Positions 15,615 through 23,488 of a stretch of 64,000 nt of DNA are shown here, one piece after another. The notes below the pieces were generated by a model. That model had not been told where the DNA came from, made no database searches, and was given only the letters and a program-made list of their open reading frames with translations. Made by a program: the position numbers and the translations under genes. The DNA comes from Kitasatospora sp. NBC_01287. Lineage in GTDB: Bacteria > Actinomycetota > Actinomycetes > Streptomycetales > Streptomycetaceae. The DNA lies in NCBI RefSeq assembly GCF_026340565.1, contig NZ_JAPEPB010000001.1:2232001-2296000 (forward strand), in the 5' to 3' direction. Within the stretch, counting starts at the first letter, position 1; each line of letters opens with the position of its first letter.

Positions 15615-17720
15615 ATGCGCGCAAGACTTCCCCGCACCACCAGACGCACCACCGGCCGCACCGCCAGCATGCTGCTCACCCTGGCCCTCGCCACCCCCGG
15701 CCTCGGGGCCCTCGCCGTCACCACGGCGCCGCCGGCCGCCGCTCTCGGCAACGGGACCGCCCTCACGCCGCCGATGGGCTGGAACTCCTGGAACAGCCTG
15801 AGCACCAGCGTCAACGAGCAGGAGGTGCAGCAGACCATCGACTACATGTCGGCCAACGGCCTGGTGGCCGCCGGCTACAACACCGTCACCATCGACGACG
15901 GCTGGTCGCTGCGGCACCGCACGGGTCAGAGCACCGACCTGGTCGAGAACTCCTACGGCGCGCTGCAGCTCTACGACGGCAACGGCAACCCGGTCCTCGG
16001 CACCGACGGCACGGGCAACGACCCGACCTCCGGCCACCTGGTCCCCGACCCGCAGAACTTCCCGTCCCAGGTGGTGAACGGCCAGACGCTGAACGGCATC
16101 CAGTACCTGGCCTGGTACGCGCACAGCAAGGGCATGAAGTTCGGCCTCTACGCCACCGACACCTACACCACCTGCCAGGGCCACCCCGGCAGCCTGGGCC
16201 ACGAGAGCACCGACGCGAGCGACTTCGTCTCCTGGGGCGTCGACTACGTGAAGTACGACGACTGCCCCTACGGCCCGCAGATCATCGGCCCGGACGGCCA
16301 CAACTACTGGACCCAGGGCGAGGGCAAGGAGCTCACCGAGTCCATGTACGCCCGGGTGCAGACCTTCCAGCAGGACCTGGACTCGGCCTCCGCCGCCCAG
16401 GGCCGCCCGAAGGTCACCCTCAGCGTCTCCGCGCAGCCCGTCCACTCCGGCGTCCCGTACCTGCTCAACGCCAACGACCCGGCCCGCACCGACCCGGTGA
16501 TCCAGGCCGCCGGGACCCCGCAGTACGACTCGCCCGGCGACGCCCCCACCGCCGTCTGGTGCGGCCAGGTGGCCAACCTCTGCCGGATCGGCGGCGACCG
16601 CGACAGCGAGCTGAGCGGCGTGCTCTACAACGGGGCGCTGCAGACCGCGCTCCAGTACCCGAACAACGTCCGGCCCGGTAGCTGGAACGACATGGACATG
16701 CTGTTCACCGGCTGGAACGACCCCTACGGCGTCTACGGCGTCACCGACAGCAACATCGGCTCCAGGTCGTTCACCGACGACGAGTCGCGCACCGAGATGT
16801 CGATCCTCTCCATGATGGCCGCCCCGCTGATCTCCGGCGCCGACCTGCGCACGGCCGCCCAGTCCCAGCACAGCTACAACGGGGTCAACTGGTCGACCGG
16901 GATCAACGCCAACTCGCTGGCCATCCTGAAGAACCCCGGCATGATCGCGATCGACCAGGACAGCCTGGCCAAGCCGGCCACCCTGGTCGGCAGCGCGCCG
17001 AACTCCCCGACCGCGCCCGTCGTGCTCAAGCGCCAGCTGGCCAACGGCAGCACCGCCGTCCTGCTGGTCAACCAGGACCCGACCTACAGCCAGAGCATCT
17101 CCACCACCCTCGGCGCCCTCGGCCTGACCGGCCCCGGCTACTCGTCCAAGGAGGTGTGGACCGGTGCCGGCGGCAACGTCACCGGCACCGGCGCCCTGGG
17201 CACCACGCTGGCCCCGCACGCCTCCGCGCTCTACGTGCTCACCCCGCTGCCCACCACCATCCCGGCCGCCGTCGTCGGGGACGGCAGGTACCACGCGATC
17301 AGCGCCGGCGGCACCGGCGGTCAGGTCCTGGAGGTGGCCGGCACCTGCAGCGCCAACGTCGGCGGCAACGCGGACATCAACACCTGGTCGTCCACCCACA
17401 CCTCCGAGCAGTGGACCTTCACCACCAACCCCGACGGCACCACGCAGATCAGCGACAACTGCGCCACCGGCACCCAGAACCACACCGTGCTCGCCGCCGG
17501 CACCTCCGCCGGTGGCAGCGCCTACCTGCTCAACTACTCGCCCGGCAACCCCTGGCAGGAGTGGCGGGTGCTGCAGAACACCGCGACCGGCGCGCTGAGC
17601 ATCACCAACGTCGGCACCGGCCTGGCCCTGGACACCTCGGGCACCGCCGCCGGCGCCACCGTGGTGACCAACGCCCCCAACGGCAACGCCCCGGGGCAGT
17701 CCTGGAGTCTCACCTCCTGA
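15615..17720 (+). CDS. Secreted GH27 alpha-galactosidase with ricin-type lectin domain
   Basis: 701 residues from ATG 15615, giving an Arg-rich signal peptide with a hydrophobic core (SMLLTLALATPGLGAL). The mature protein opens with the GH27 hallmark LTPPMGWNSWNSL, then TIDDGW, nucleophile Asp in VDYVKYDDCPY near residue 214, and acid/base Asp in GSWNDMDML near 360. From about residue 555 a beta-trefoil region follows (GGQVLEVAG, WTFTTNPDGTTQI, GLALDTSG, GQSWSLTS) typical of ricin-type carbohydrate-binding modules. It releases terminal alpha-1,6-galactose from oligosaccharides or galactomannan outside the cell. An upstream in-frame start at 15459 would destroy the signal peptide and was rejected. 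Confidence 0.92.
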   Translation: MRARLPRTTRRTTGRTASMLLTLALATPGLGALAVTTAPPAAALGNGTALTPPMGWNSWNSLSTSVNEQEVQQTIDYMSANGLVAAGYNTVTIDDGWSLRHRTGQSTDLVENSYGALQLYDGNGNPVLGTDGTGNDPTSGHLVPDPQNFPSQVVNGQTLNGIQYLAWYAHSKGMKFGLYATDTYTTCQGHPGSLGHESTDASDFVSWGVDYVKYDDCPYGPQIIGPDGHNYWTQGEGKELTESMYARVQTFQQDLDSASAAQGRPKVTLSVSAQPVHSGVPYLLNANDPARTDPVIQAAGTPQYDSPGDAPTAVWCGQVANLCRIGGDRDSELSGVLYNGALQTALQYPNNVRPGSWNDMDMLFTGWNDPYGVYGVTDSNIGSRSFTDDESRTEMSILSMMAAPLISGADLRTAAQSQHSYNGVNWSTGINANSLAILKNPGMIAIDQDSLAKPATLVGSAPNSPTAPVVLKRQLANGSTAVLLVNQDPTYSQSISTTLGALGLTGPGYSSKEVWTGAGGNVTGTGALGTTLAPHASALYVLTPLPTTIPAAVVGDGRYHAISAGGTGGQVLEVAGTCSANVGGNADINTWSSTHTSEQWTFTTNPDGTTQISDNCATGTQNHTVLAAGTSAGGSAYLLNYSPGNPWQEWRVLQNTATGALSITNVGTGLALDTSGTAAGATVVTNAPNGNAPGQSWSLTS

Positions 17721-17754
17721 CCACCTCCTGACCGCCCGCTGACCGTCTCCCGCC

Positions 17755-17810
17755 GCCCACCGCCACCGCCCGCCGCCGGAAAACCGGTGGCGGGCGGTGG
17801 CGGTGGGCGC
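17755..17810 (+). terminator. Terminator hairpin after GH27 gene
   Basis: 21-bp perfect arms (17755-17775 and 17790-17810) extended inward by a CCGG/CCGG stem around an AAAA loop. It starts 35 bases past the alpha-galactosidase stop. Confidence 0.88.
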
Positions 17811-17824
17811 GCAGGATGGTCCGC

Positions 17825-17968
17825 ATGTCCCAGTACGCCATCGCCGAACTCCCCGCAGTCGCGGGCGCGATGGCTGCTGCCCTGGCAGTCGCAGCCGCAT
17901 TCGACGGCGCATCCGTCGCACTGAGCGCGTTCAGCGCCCCCAGCGCATTCGGCGGCGCCCGAAGCTGA
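17825..17968 (+). CDS. Possible small Ala-rich protein (47 aa), unrecognised
   Basis: ATG 17825 to TGA 17968. The peptide begins MSQYAIAELPAVAGAMAAAL and is mainly Ala, Ser and Gly. There is only a weak AGGA upstream and the ORF lies just after a terminator and before the EF-Tu gene. High third-position GC is expected here by chance, so it may not be a gene. Confidence 0.25.
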   Translation: MSQYAIAELPAVAGAMAAALAVAAAFDGASVALSAFSAPSAFGGARS

Positions 17969-17985
17969 CCTTCCCCGGGAAGTCC

Positions 17986-18028
17986 CGGGACCTCGGACGG
18001 GGAAGGTCGGCCCGTCGCAGAGGTCCCG
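17986..18028 (+). promoter_or_regulatory. Inverted repeat in the EF-Tu gene leader
   Basis: CGGGACCTC (17986-17994) pairs with GAGGTCCCG (18020-18028), a 9-bp stem with a 25-base loop ending about 20 bases before the AGGAGA ribosome site of the EF-Tu gene. It may be a leader structure affecting expression; the function is inferred. Confidence 0.35.
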
Positions 18029-18061
18029 TCACACGCTGACGACTCCCAGGAGAATCCCGTC

Positions 18062-19249
18062 ATGGCCAAGCAGGCCTTCGTGCGCAGCAAGCCGCACCTG
18101 AACATCGGCACCATGGGTCACGTCGACCACGGCAAGACCACCCTGACCGCCGCCATCACCAAGGTCCTCGCCGAGCGCGACGGCGGCACCTTCGTGCCCT
18201 TCGACCGGATCGACCGGGCGCCGGAGGAGGCCGCCCGCGGGATCACCATCAACATCGCCCACGTCGAGTACGAGACGGCCACCCGGCACTACGCGCACGT
18301 CGACATGCCCGGGCACGCCGACTTCGTGAAGAACATGATCACCGGCGCCGCCCAGCTGGACGGCGCGATCCTGGTGGTCTCGGCGCTGGACGGGGTGATG
18401 CCGCAGACCACCGAGCACGTGCTGCTCGCGCGGCAGATCGGCGTGGAGCACGTGGTGGTCGCGCTGAACAAGGCCGACGCCGGCGACCCCGAGCTGCTCG
18501 AACTGGTCGAGCTGGAGGTCCGCGAGCTGCTCACCGCCCACGGCTACGACGGCGCCGCGCTCCCTGTGGTGCGGGTCTCCGGGCTGCGCGCGCTGGCGGG
18601 CGACCCGCACTGGTCGGCCGCGCTCCTGGAGCTGCTCGACGCCGTCGACGCCGCGGTGCCCGTCCCGGAGCGGTACACCGACGCGCCGTTCCTGCTGCCG
18701 ATCGAGAACGTGCTCACCATCACCGGGCGCGGCACGGTGGTGACCGGCGCGGTCGAGCGCGGCCGGGTCGGTCTCGGCGAGCGGGTGGCGGTGCTCGGCT
18801 ACGACGGCGACCTGGAGGCGGTGGTCACCGGCGTGGAGACCTTCGGCCGCACCATGGAGTCCGCCGAAGCGGGCGACAACGTGGCGCTGCTGCTGCGCGG
18901 GGTGCAGCGCGGCCAGGTCCGCCGTGGCCAGGTGGTCGCGGCCCCGGGCAGCGCGGCCACCCACACCCGCTTCACCGCCCGGCTCCACCTGCTCGCCACC
19001 GCCGAGGGCGGCCGCCGCACCGCGATCACCAGCGGCTACCGCCCGCAGTTCTACCTGCGCACCGGCGACGTCGTGGGCGACCTGGACCTGGGCGGGCACG
19101 GCCCCGCGCTGCCGGGCGAGAGCGTCGACGTGACGGTCACCCTCGGCCAGCCCGTCCCGCTGGAGCCCGGCCTCGGCTTCGCCGTCCGCGAGGGCGGCCG
19201 CACCGTCGCGGCGGGCACGGTGCGCACCGTCGGCGAGCAGGCGCGGTAG
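18062..19249 (+). CDS. tuf3: Elongation factor Tu paralogue (EF-Tu3-like)
   Basis: 395 residues, close to full EF-Tu length. GTPase motifs: [10 protein letters not shown], switch [21 protein letters not shown] (canonical DCPGHADY), NKAD (canonical NKCD) and SGLRAL (canonical SALKAL), followed by complete domains 2 and 3. It delivers aminoacyl-tRNA to the ribosome. It stands alone, not in the rpsL-fusA-tuf operon, and its divergence is that of the EF-Tu3 class of streptomycetes, often viewed as a stress or specialised copy. Residue 275 lies in DNVALLLRG and aligns with E. coli Gly275, where Ala gives GE2270A resistance; Val226 and Gly257 equivalents are unchanged, Arg230 is Ala. ATG has AGGAGA upstream. 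Symbol by analogy with the S. coelicolor gene. Confidence 0.9.
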   Translation: MAKQAFVRSKPHLNIGTMGHVDHGKTTLTAAITKVLAERDGGTFVPFDRIDRAPEEAARGITINIAHVEYETATRHYAHVDMPGHADFVKNMITGAAQLDGAILVVSALDGVMPQTTEHVLLARQIGVEHVVVALNKADAGDPELLELVELEVRELLTAHGYDGAALPVVRVSGLRALAGDPHWSAALLELLDAVDAAVPVPERYTDAPFLLPIENVLTITGRGTVVTGAVERGRVGLGERVAVLGYDGDLEAVVTGVETFGRTMESAEAGDNVALLLRGVQRGQVRRGQVVAAPGSAATHTRFTARLHLLATAEGGRRTAITSGYRPQFYLRTGDVVGDLDLGGHGPALPGESVDVTVTLGQPVPLEPGLGFAVREGGRTVAAGTVRTVGEQAR

Positions 19250-19268
19250 CCGGCGGCCCGGCGCGCGG

Positions 19269-19297
19269 CGGGGGTGGGAGCCAGGCTCCCACCCCCG
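19269..19297. terminator. Bidirectional terminator between tuf3 and RIO kinase genes
   Basis: 13-bp perfect arms (19269-19281 and 19285-19297), 3-base loop, between two convergent genes. Confidence 0.85.
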
Positions 19298-19324
19298 TTC
19301 GCGGACAATGGATCTGACCTCGCG

Positions 19325-20353
19325 TCAGTCCAGTCGGGCTTCGAAGGCCAGCTCCCGGGCCAGCTCCTCGACCCGCTGCTCGGGCAGGCCCCGGGCGGTG
19401 AACCAGGCGCCGACGTTGCGGACATCGCGCTCCAGGAAGGAGCGGCCGCGCGGGTTGGCGATGACGTCGACGATCTGCGGCACGTCGATGACCACCAAGC
19501 GGCCCTGGTGCACCAGGATGTTGTAGGCGGACAGGTCCCCGTGCGCGTAGCCGCCCCGCGCGAGCACCGAGAGGCTGGCGCCGAGTTGGGCCCAGAGGTC
19601 CTCCAGGTCGCTCTCCTCGGCGCGCAGTTGGGCCAGGCGCGGGGCGGCCGTGCCGGAGGCGTCGCCGATGAACTCCATCAGGATCTCGGTGCCCAGGATC
19701 TGCACGGGGTAGGGCACGGCCACGCCCGCCGACCAGAGCCGGCAGAGCGCGGTGAACTCGGCGGCCGCCCACTGCCCGGCGATGGCCTGCTTGCCGAAGT
19801 CGGTGCGTTTGGCCATCGCCCGGCTGACCCGCGACTCCTTGTGGCCGCGGCCCTCCAGGTAGCCGGAGTCGCGGTGGAACATCCGGTGCTGGCCGTCGCG
19901 GTAGCGCTTGGCCGCCATCAGGGTGCGGCGGCCGGTGCCCGGCACGGCGCGCTCCAGCAGGAAGACGTCGGCCTCCTTGCCGGTCTTGACGATGCCGAAC
20001 TCGGTGTCGACGGCGGCCAGTTCGGTCACCACCCAGTCGGGGCGGGGCTCGGGGCCCTTCTCGGTGGGGGTCGACCGGTCCCAGGTGGACCAGCGGTCGC
20101 CCTCGGGCGGCCCGTCGGTGGCAGGCCCGTCGGTGGCAAGCCCGTCGGCGTCGTGGACGGCTTCGTCGTGGACGGCCCCGTCGCGGGTTTCGGAGCTCTC
20201 GGCGTCGAGGCCGGGCGAAGGGTTGAAGTAGGCCTCGAAATAGGGGTCGTAGATCTCGACGGCGTCCTCGTCACGGCGGCTTCGGCCGGTGCCCTTGGCA
20301 CCCTTGGCACGGATCCGGCTGAACGATTCGGTTTCGGCGTAGCGGTCGCGCAC
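19325..20353 (-). CDS. RIO1-family serine protein kinase
   Basis: 342 residues from GTG 20353, which has CAGGAG at the right distance; the open frame extends further upstream without such a site. The first ~120 residues are acidic, low-complexity, with 15-bp-repeat-coded ATDGP and DEAVH units. The RIO kinase domain follows: GIVKTGKEADVFLLE (RIO-type P-loop), MAAKRYRDGQHRMF (invariant Lys), LMEFIGD hinge, HGDLSAYNILVH catalytic loop, VVIDVPQIVD metal-binding segment. RIO kinases are best known from ribosome maturation in archaea and eukaryotes; bacterial RIO1-like copies have unclear targets. It is convergent with the EF-Tu gene, which may be coincidence. Confidence 0.88.
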   Translation of the reverse strand: MRDRYAETESFSRIRAKGAKGTGRSRRDEDAVEIYDPYFEAYFNPSPGLDAESSETRDGAVHDEAVHDADGLATDGPATDGPPEGDRWSTWDRSTPTEKGPEPRPDWVVTELAAVDTEFGIVKTGKEADVFLLERAVPGTGRRTLMAAKRYRDGQHRMFHRDSGYLEGRGHKESRVSRAMAKRTDFGKQAIAGQWAAAEFTALCRLWSAGVAVPYPVQILGTEILMEFIGDASGTAAPRLAQLRAEESDLEDLWAQLGASLSVLARGGYAHGDLSAYNILVHQGRLVVIDVPQIVDVIANPRGRSFLERDVRNVGAWFTARGLPEQRVEELARELAFEARLD

Positions 20354-20615
20354 TGCGATGGTCTCCTGCGGAGTGGGCCCACCGGAGGGGTGCGTCAGCG
20401 CACGGATCGTCAGCCGGTGGGCAGTGGGAGGGAGAAGGCGTAGGGCGCGCCAACGAGAGCGCGCCGCTTCACAGCGGCAGTCATCGAGAACGCACCTCCT
20501 CACGCACACGCACGGCTCACACGCACGACTCACACTCGCGGGCACCGAGGGGCCCCGCAGGAACCAGACGATCGTATCGGCTGCCGAACCAGGCGCAACC
20601 GAATTACCGCGGCCG

Positions 20616-20630
20616 TACTGTAGGGGCGTG
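20616..20630 (+). promoter_or_regulatory. Candidate -10 element for a leaderless histidine-kinase mRNA
   Basis: TACTGT (20616-20621), then 6 bases, then the GTG start at 20628. This spacing is the usual geometry of leaderless actinobacterial transcripts, and no ribosome site precedes the GTG. The -35 region is not recognisable. Confidence 0.45.
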
Positions 20631-21806
20631 GAACGACGGCCTTCTCTCCTGGTACCGGACCCGGCGCCGGGATCGGACCCACCCCTGGGATCGGGCCTCC
20701 AGCGGGCCAGGTCGTTCATGGTCCTGGCGACCACGCTCTACCGCGCCAGCCACCTGCTGGGCGGCCTCCTGGTGCTCGCCCAGCACCAGCGGGGCGACCT
20801 GGCGGCCTGGGCGGTGCTCGGGGTGGCGCTGGCGAGCAGCCTCGCGCTGCACGGCCGGGCCGTTCGCGAGGGGTGCTACAGCGGACGGCTGGTCTGGGCG
20901 GACCTGCTGGTCAGCGGCTGCCTGCTGCCGTTCGCGGCCTCCGCGTGGGGCGCCGCCGGGCAGCCGGGCGCGGTCACCTGGGTGCTGCTGCTGGGCGGTT
21001 CGGCCGCCGCGACGGCGGCGGTGGGCCTGGAGGGACCGCGGGTGCCGTTCGCCGTGCTGCTGCTGACGGCCGCTCACCTCGCCTGGCAGCAGAGCGCGGG
21101 GGCCGGGGCCGCGGTCTTCGGTGGCGACCTCAACGCGCTGCTCTGCTCGGCGGCGCTGGCCGCCGTCCTCTCGTGGTACCTGCGGCGCCAGGGCCGACTG
21201 CTGGACCACGCCAACGAGCGGGCGCTGGCCGCCGAGGCCGAGCGGGCCCGGTACGCCGAGCGGCTCGACCACCACCGGGCGCTGCACGACACCGTGCTGG
21301 CCACCCTCACCGCGATCGCCCGCGGCGGGGTGGACGCCAACGCCGCCCCGGTGCGCGAGCGCTGCGCCCGGGAGGCCGCCTACCTGCGGCGGCTGGTCCA
21401 GCGCGGCACCGAGGAGCCGCGGTCGGCCCGCCTGCTCGGCGCGGCCCTGGAGGAGGCGGTCGGCTCGGCCGAGAGCCTGGGCCTGCGGGTCACCACCCAG
21501 TACCACCACTTACCCGCCCTGCCCGCCGATGCCGCCGCGGCGCTGGCCGACGCGGTCACCGAGGCGCTGAACAACGTGCACCGGCACGCCGGCACCGGGC
21601 ACGCCTACCTGACCGCCGGCGGGCAGGCCCAAGGGGTCCTGGTCACCGTGGTGGACCGGGGCAGCGGCTTCGACCCCACATGCGTCGTCCCGGGCCTGGG
21701 GCTGCGCGGCTCGGTGCACGCGCGGCTGCGCGAGGTGGGCGGGCGGGCGGCGGTGGACAGCGCGCCCGGCGAGGGCGTCCGGGTCGAGCTGCGGTGGCCG
21801 GGGTGA
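20628..21806 (+). CDS. Two-component sensor histidine kinase (NarL-system type)
   Basis: 392 residues from GTG 20628. Residues about 25-190 hold five or six membrane helices forming a sensor region. A linker coiled coil (HANERALAAEAERARYAERL) leads to a HisKA_3-like motif DHHRALHDTVLATLTAI with the phospho-accepting His, then an HATPase with ALNNVHRHAGTG and the GLGLRGSVHARL lid. It overlaps the response-regulator gene by 4 bp (GTGA), so they are partners. Codon 295 is TTA (21510-21512), suggesting bldA-dependent translation. Signal unknown. Confidence 0.86.
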   Translation: MERRPSLLVPDPAPGSDPPLGSGLQRARSFMVLATTLYRASHLLGGLLVLAQHQRGDLAAWAVLGVALASSLALHGRAVREGCYSGRLVWADLLVSGCLLPFAASAWGAAGQPGAVTWVLLLGGSAAATAAVGLEGPRVPFAVLLLTAAHLAWQQSAGAGAAVFGGDLNALLCSAALAAVLSWYLRRQGRLLDHANERALAAEAERARYAERLDHHRALHDTVLATLTAIARGGVDANAAPVRERCAREAAYLRRLVQRGTEEPRSARLLGAALEEAVGSAESLGLRVTTQYHHLPALPADAAAALADAVTEALNNVHRHAGTGHAYLTAGGQAQGVLVTVVDRGSGFDPTCVVPGLGLRGSVHARLREVGGRAAVDSAPGEGVRVELRWPG

Positions 21807-22492
21807 TCACGGTCGCGGTGGTGGACGACGACCGGATGCTGCTGGACGGCATGCGCAGCTGGCTCAGGGACGTGCCCGGGCTGCGGGTGGCCGCCGTCGC
21901 CGCGACGGTGGACGAGTTGCTCGCCCGCTGGGACCGGCCGACCGCCGTGGTGCTGCTCGACCTGGTGCTCAGGGACGACTCGACCCCGGCCGCGAACATC
22001 CACCGGCTGTGCGCGACCGGCAGCCGGGTGCTGGTGATCAGCACCGTGCCGGACCGCGCCCGGATCCTGGCCGCGCTCGCGGCCGGCGCCGACGGCTACC
22101 TGACCAAGGACAACGACCTGCCGACCCTGGTGGCCGCGATCGAGGGGATCGCGCTGCGGGGCGCCGCCCACTCCCCCGAGCTGGCCTTCGCCTGCGCGCA
22201 CGACGACCGCCCCGACCGCCCCCGGCTCTCGCCCCGCGAGCTGCAGGTGCTGCTCGACTACGCCTCCGGGCTCACCCTCAAGTCCGCGGCCCGGCGCGCG
22301 GGCATCACGCCGAACACCGCCAAGGACTACCTCGACCGGGTCAAGGCCAAGTACCAGCGAGCTGGCCGCCCCACCTACACCAAGACCGACCTGGCCCACC
22401 GGGTCCGCGAGGACGGGCTGGAGCACGAGCCGGGGCACGGACGGGGGCACGGACGGGGGCACGGGCCGGGGCCGAGCCGGGGCACGGGTTGA
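21803..22492 (+). CDS. NarL/LuxR-type response regulator
   Basis: 229 residues from GTG 21803. Receiver domain: VVDDDRMLLDGM, phospho-acceptor Asp in VVLLDLVLRD, GYLTKDN with the conserved Lys. Output helix-turn-helix: LSPRELQVLLDYASGLTLKS, then AARRAGITPNTAKDYLDRVK, somewhat atypical of GerE domains. A His/Gly/Arg tail (GHGRGHGRGHG) is coded by 12-bp repeats (about 22435-22475) and probably adds nothing to function. Cognate partner is the kinase it overlaps; targets unknown. Confidence 0.87.
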   Translation: MITVAVVDDDRMLLDGMRSWLRDVPGLRVAAVAATVDELLARWDRPTAVVLLDLVLRDDSTPAANIHRLCATGSRVLVISTVPDRARILAALAAGADGYLTKDNDLPTLVAAIEGIALRGAAHSPELAFACAHDDRPDRPRLSPRELQVLLDYASGLTLKSAARRAGITPNTAKDYLDRVKAKYQRAGRPTYTKTDLAHRVREDGLEHEPGHGRGHGRGHGPGPSRGTG

Positions 22493-22623
22493 CGCACGGA
22501 CCTGACCGCTGACCCGCCCTCAAACCCGCGCTCAAGCCCCCTGAACGGGTGGCGGCGGCACACCGCGCGCTCCCACTAGCGTCTCTCGTCGGTCCTGCAC
22601 CCCCGATCGAAAGCGAGGGACCC

Positions 22624-23406
22624 ATGAAGTCCGTAGCGCACTGGCTGGTCCGCCTGTTCTCGGCCCTCACCCTGGTGGCCGGTGGCGTCGTCCTCTTCGC
22701 CGGCGCCGCCCAGGCCGCCACCATCTGCGGCAACCTGCCGGTGCCGTCCGGCTACGTGATCACCTCGGAGTCGCTCACCAACAGCTGTACCGGCGGCTAC
22801 CTGACCGAGACCATCCAGCTCCCGTCCAACGGGCTCGCGATCTGCGACAACTCGCCGGTGCCGACCGGCTACGCGATCACCTCGAACTACACCACCAACA
22901 ACTGCGGTTCCTACCAGGGCGGGCGGATCAACACCGTCACCAACGGCCTGACCATCTGCGGCAACTCCAACCCCTCCATCCCCAGCAGCTACGTGATCAC
23001 CGCCGAGGGCCCCAACAACAACTGCGGCCAGTGGTACGGCGAGACGATCACCACGGCCTACAACGGGATAGCGGCCTGCGGCAATTCGGCCTACCCGGGC
23101 AACTACGTGGTCACCGCCAACTACACGAGCGCCTCCTGCGGGATCTACCAGGGCGACCGGCTCAACGTCGCCTCCGACGGGATCAGCTTCTGCGGCAACT
23201 CCGTGGTGCCGGCCGGCTACGTGATCACCGCGAACTTCCAGAGCGGCTCCTGCGGCCAGTACCTGGGCGGCCGGCTGAACCTGCCCTACAACGGCATCAC
23301 CGTCTGCGCCGACTCCCCGCTCCCGGCGGGCTACTGGATCTCGGCCAACGGCCTGTCCTCCTCGGCCTGCGCGCCGTACCAGGCGGAGCGCCTGAACAAC
23401 AGCTGA
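22624..23406 (+). CDS. Secreted six-repeat cysteine-rich protein, function unknown
   Basis: 260 residues from ATG 22624 (GAGGGA upstream). A signal peptide (VRLFSALTLVAGGVVLFAGA, cleavage after AQA) precedes six tandem repeats of about 37-40 residues with consensus CGNSxxPxGYVITAx(5-8)CGxYxGxRLN and an NGI/NGL turn between units. Each repeat carries two Cys, twelve in all, so one disulfide per repeat is likely once secreted. No catalytic motif is seen. A beta-rich solenoid or a surface/matrix adhesin is plausible. I do not recognise the family beyond streptomycete secreted proteins of this type. It follows the two-component pair in the same direction but 130 bases away. Confidence 0.78.
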   Translation: MKSVAHWLVRLFSALTLVAGGVVLFAGAAQAATICGNLPVPSGYVITSESLTNSCTGGYLTETIQLPSNGLAICDNSPVPTGYAITSNYTTNNCGSYQGGRINTVTNGLTICGNSNPSIPSSYVITAEGPNNNCGQWYGETITTAYNGIAACGNSAYPGNYVVTANYTSASCGIYQGDRLNVASDGISFCGNSVVPAGYVITANFQSGSCGQYLGGRLNLPYNGITVCADSPLPAGYWISANGLSSSACAPYQAERLNNS

Positions 23407-23445
23407 CCGGCGGTACCACACCGACGTTCTGACGCGTCATCAGCT

Positions 23446-23480
23446 GTCGGCCCGCTGCCCCGGCGGAGCAGCGGGCCGAC
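23446..23480. terminator. Bidirectional terminator between convergent genes
   Basis: 13-bp perfect arms (23446-23458 and 23468-23480) with a 9-base loop, between the repeat-protein gene and the convergent CoA-transferase gene. Confidence 0.85.
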
Positions 23481-23488
23481 TCCCCGGT

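Noticed and set aside
9315..17720. Inclusion of TetR, VC0807 and the three glycosidases in the RiPP cluster
   Set aside because: A 20-bp-stem terminator closes the TetR unit and nothing indicates a glycosylated product; I keep them as separate loci.
15093..17921. 942-codon minus-strand ORF antisense to the alpha-galactosidase
   Set aside because: Shadow of the GH27 gene; no domain, and it also crosses the 17755-17810 terminator.
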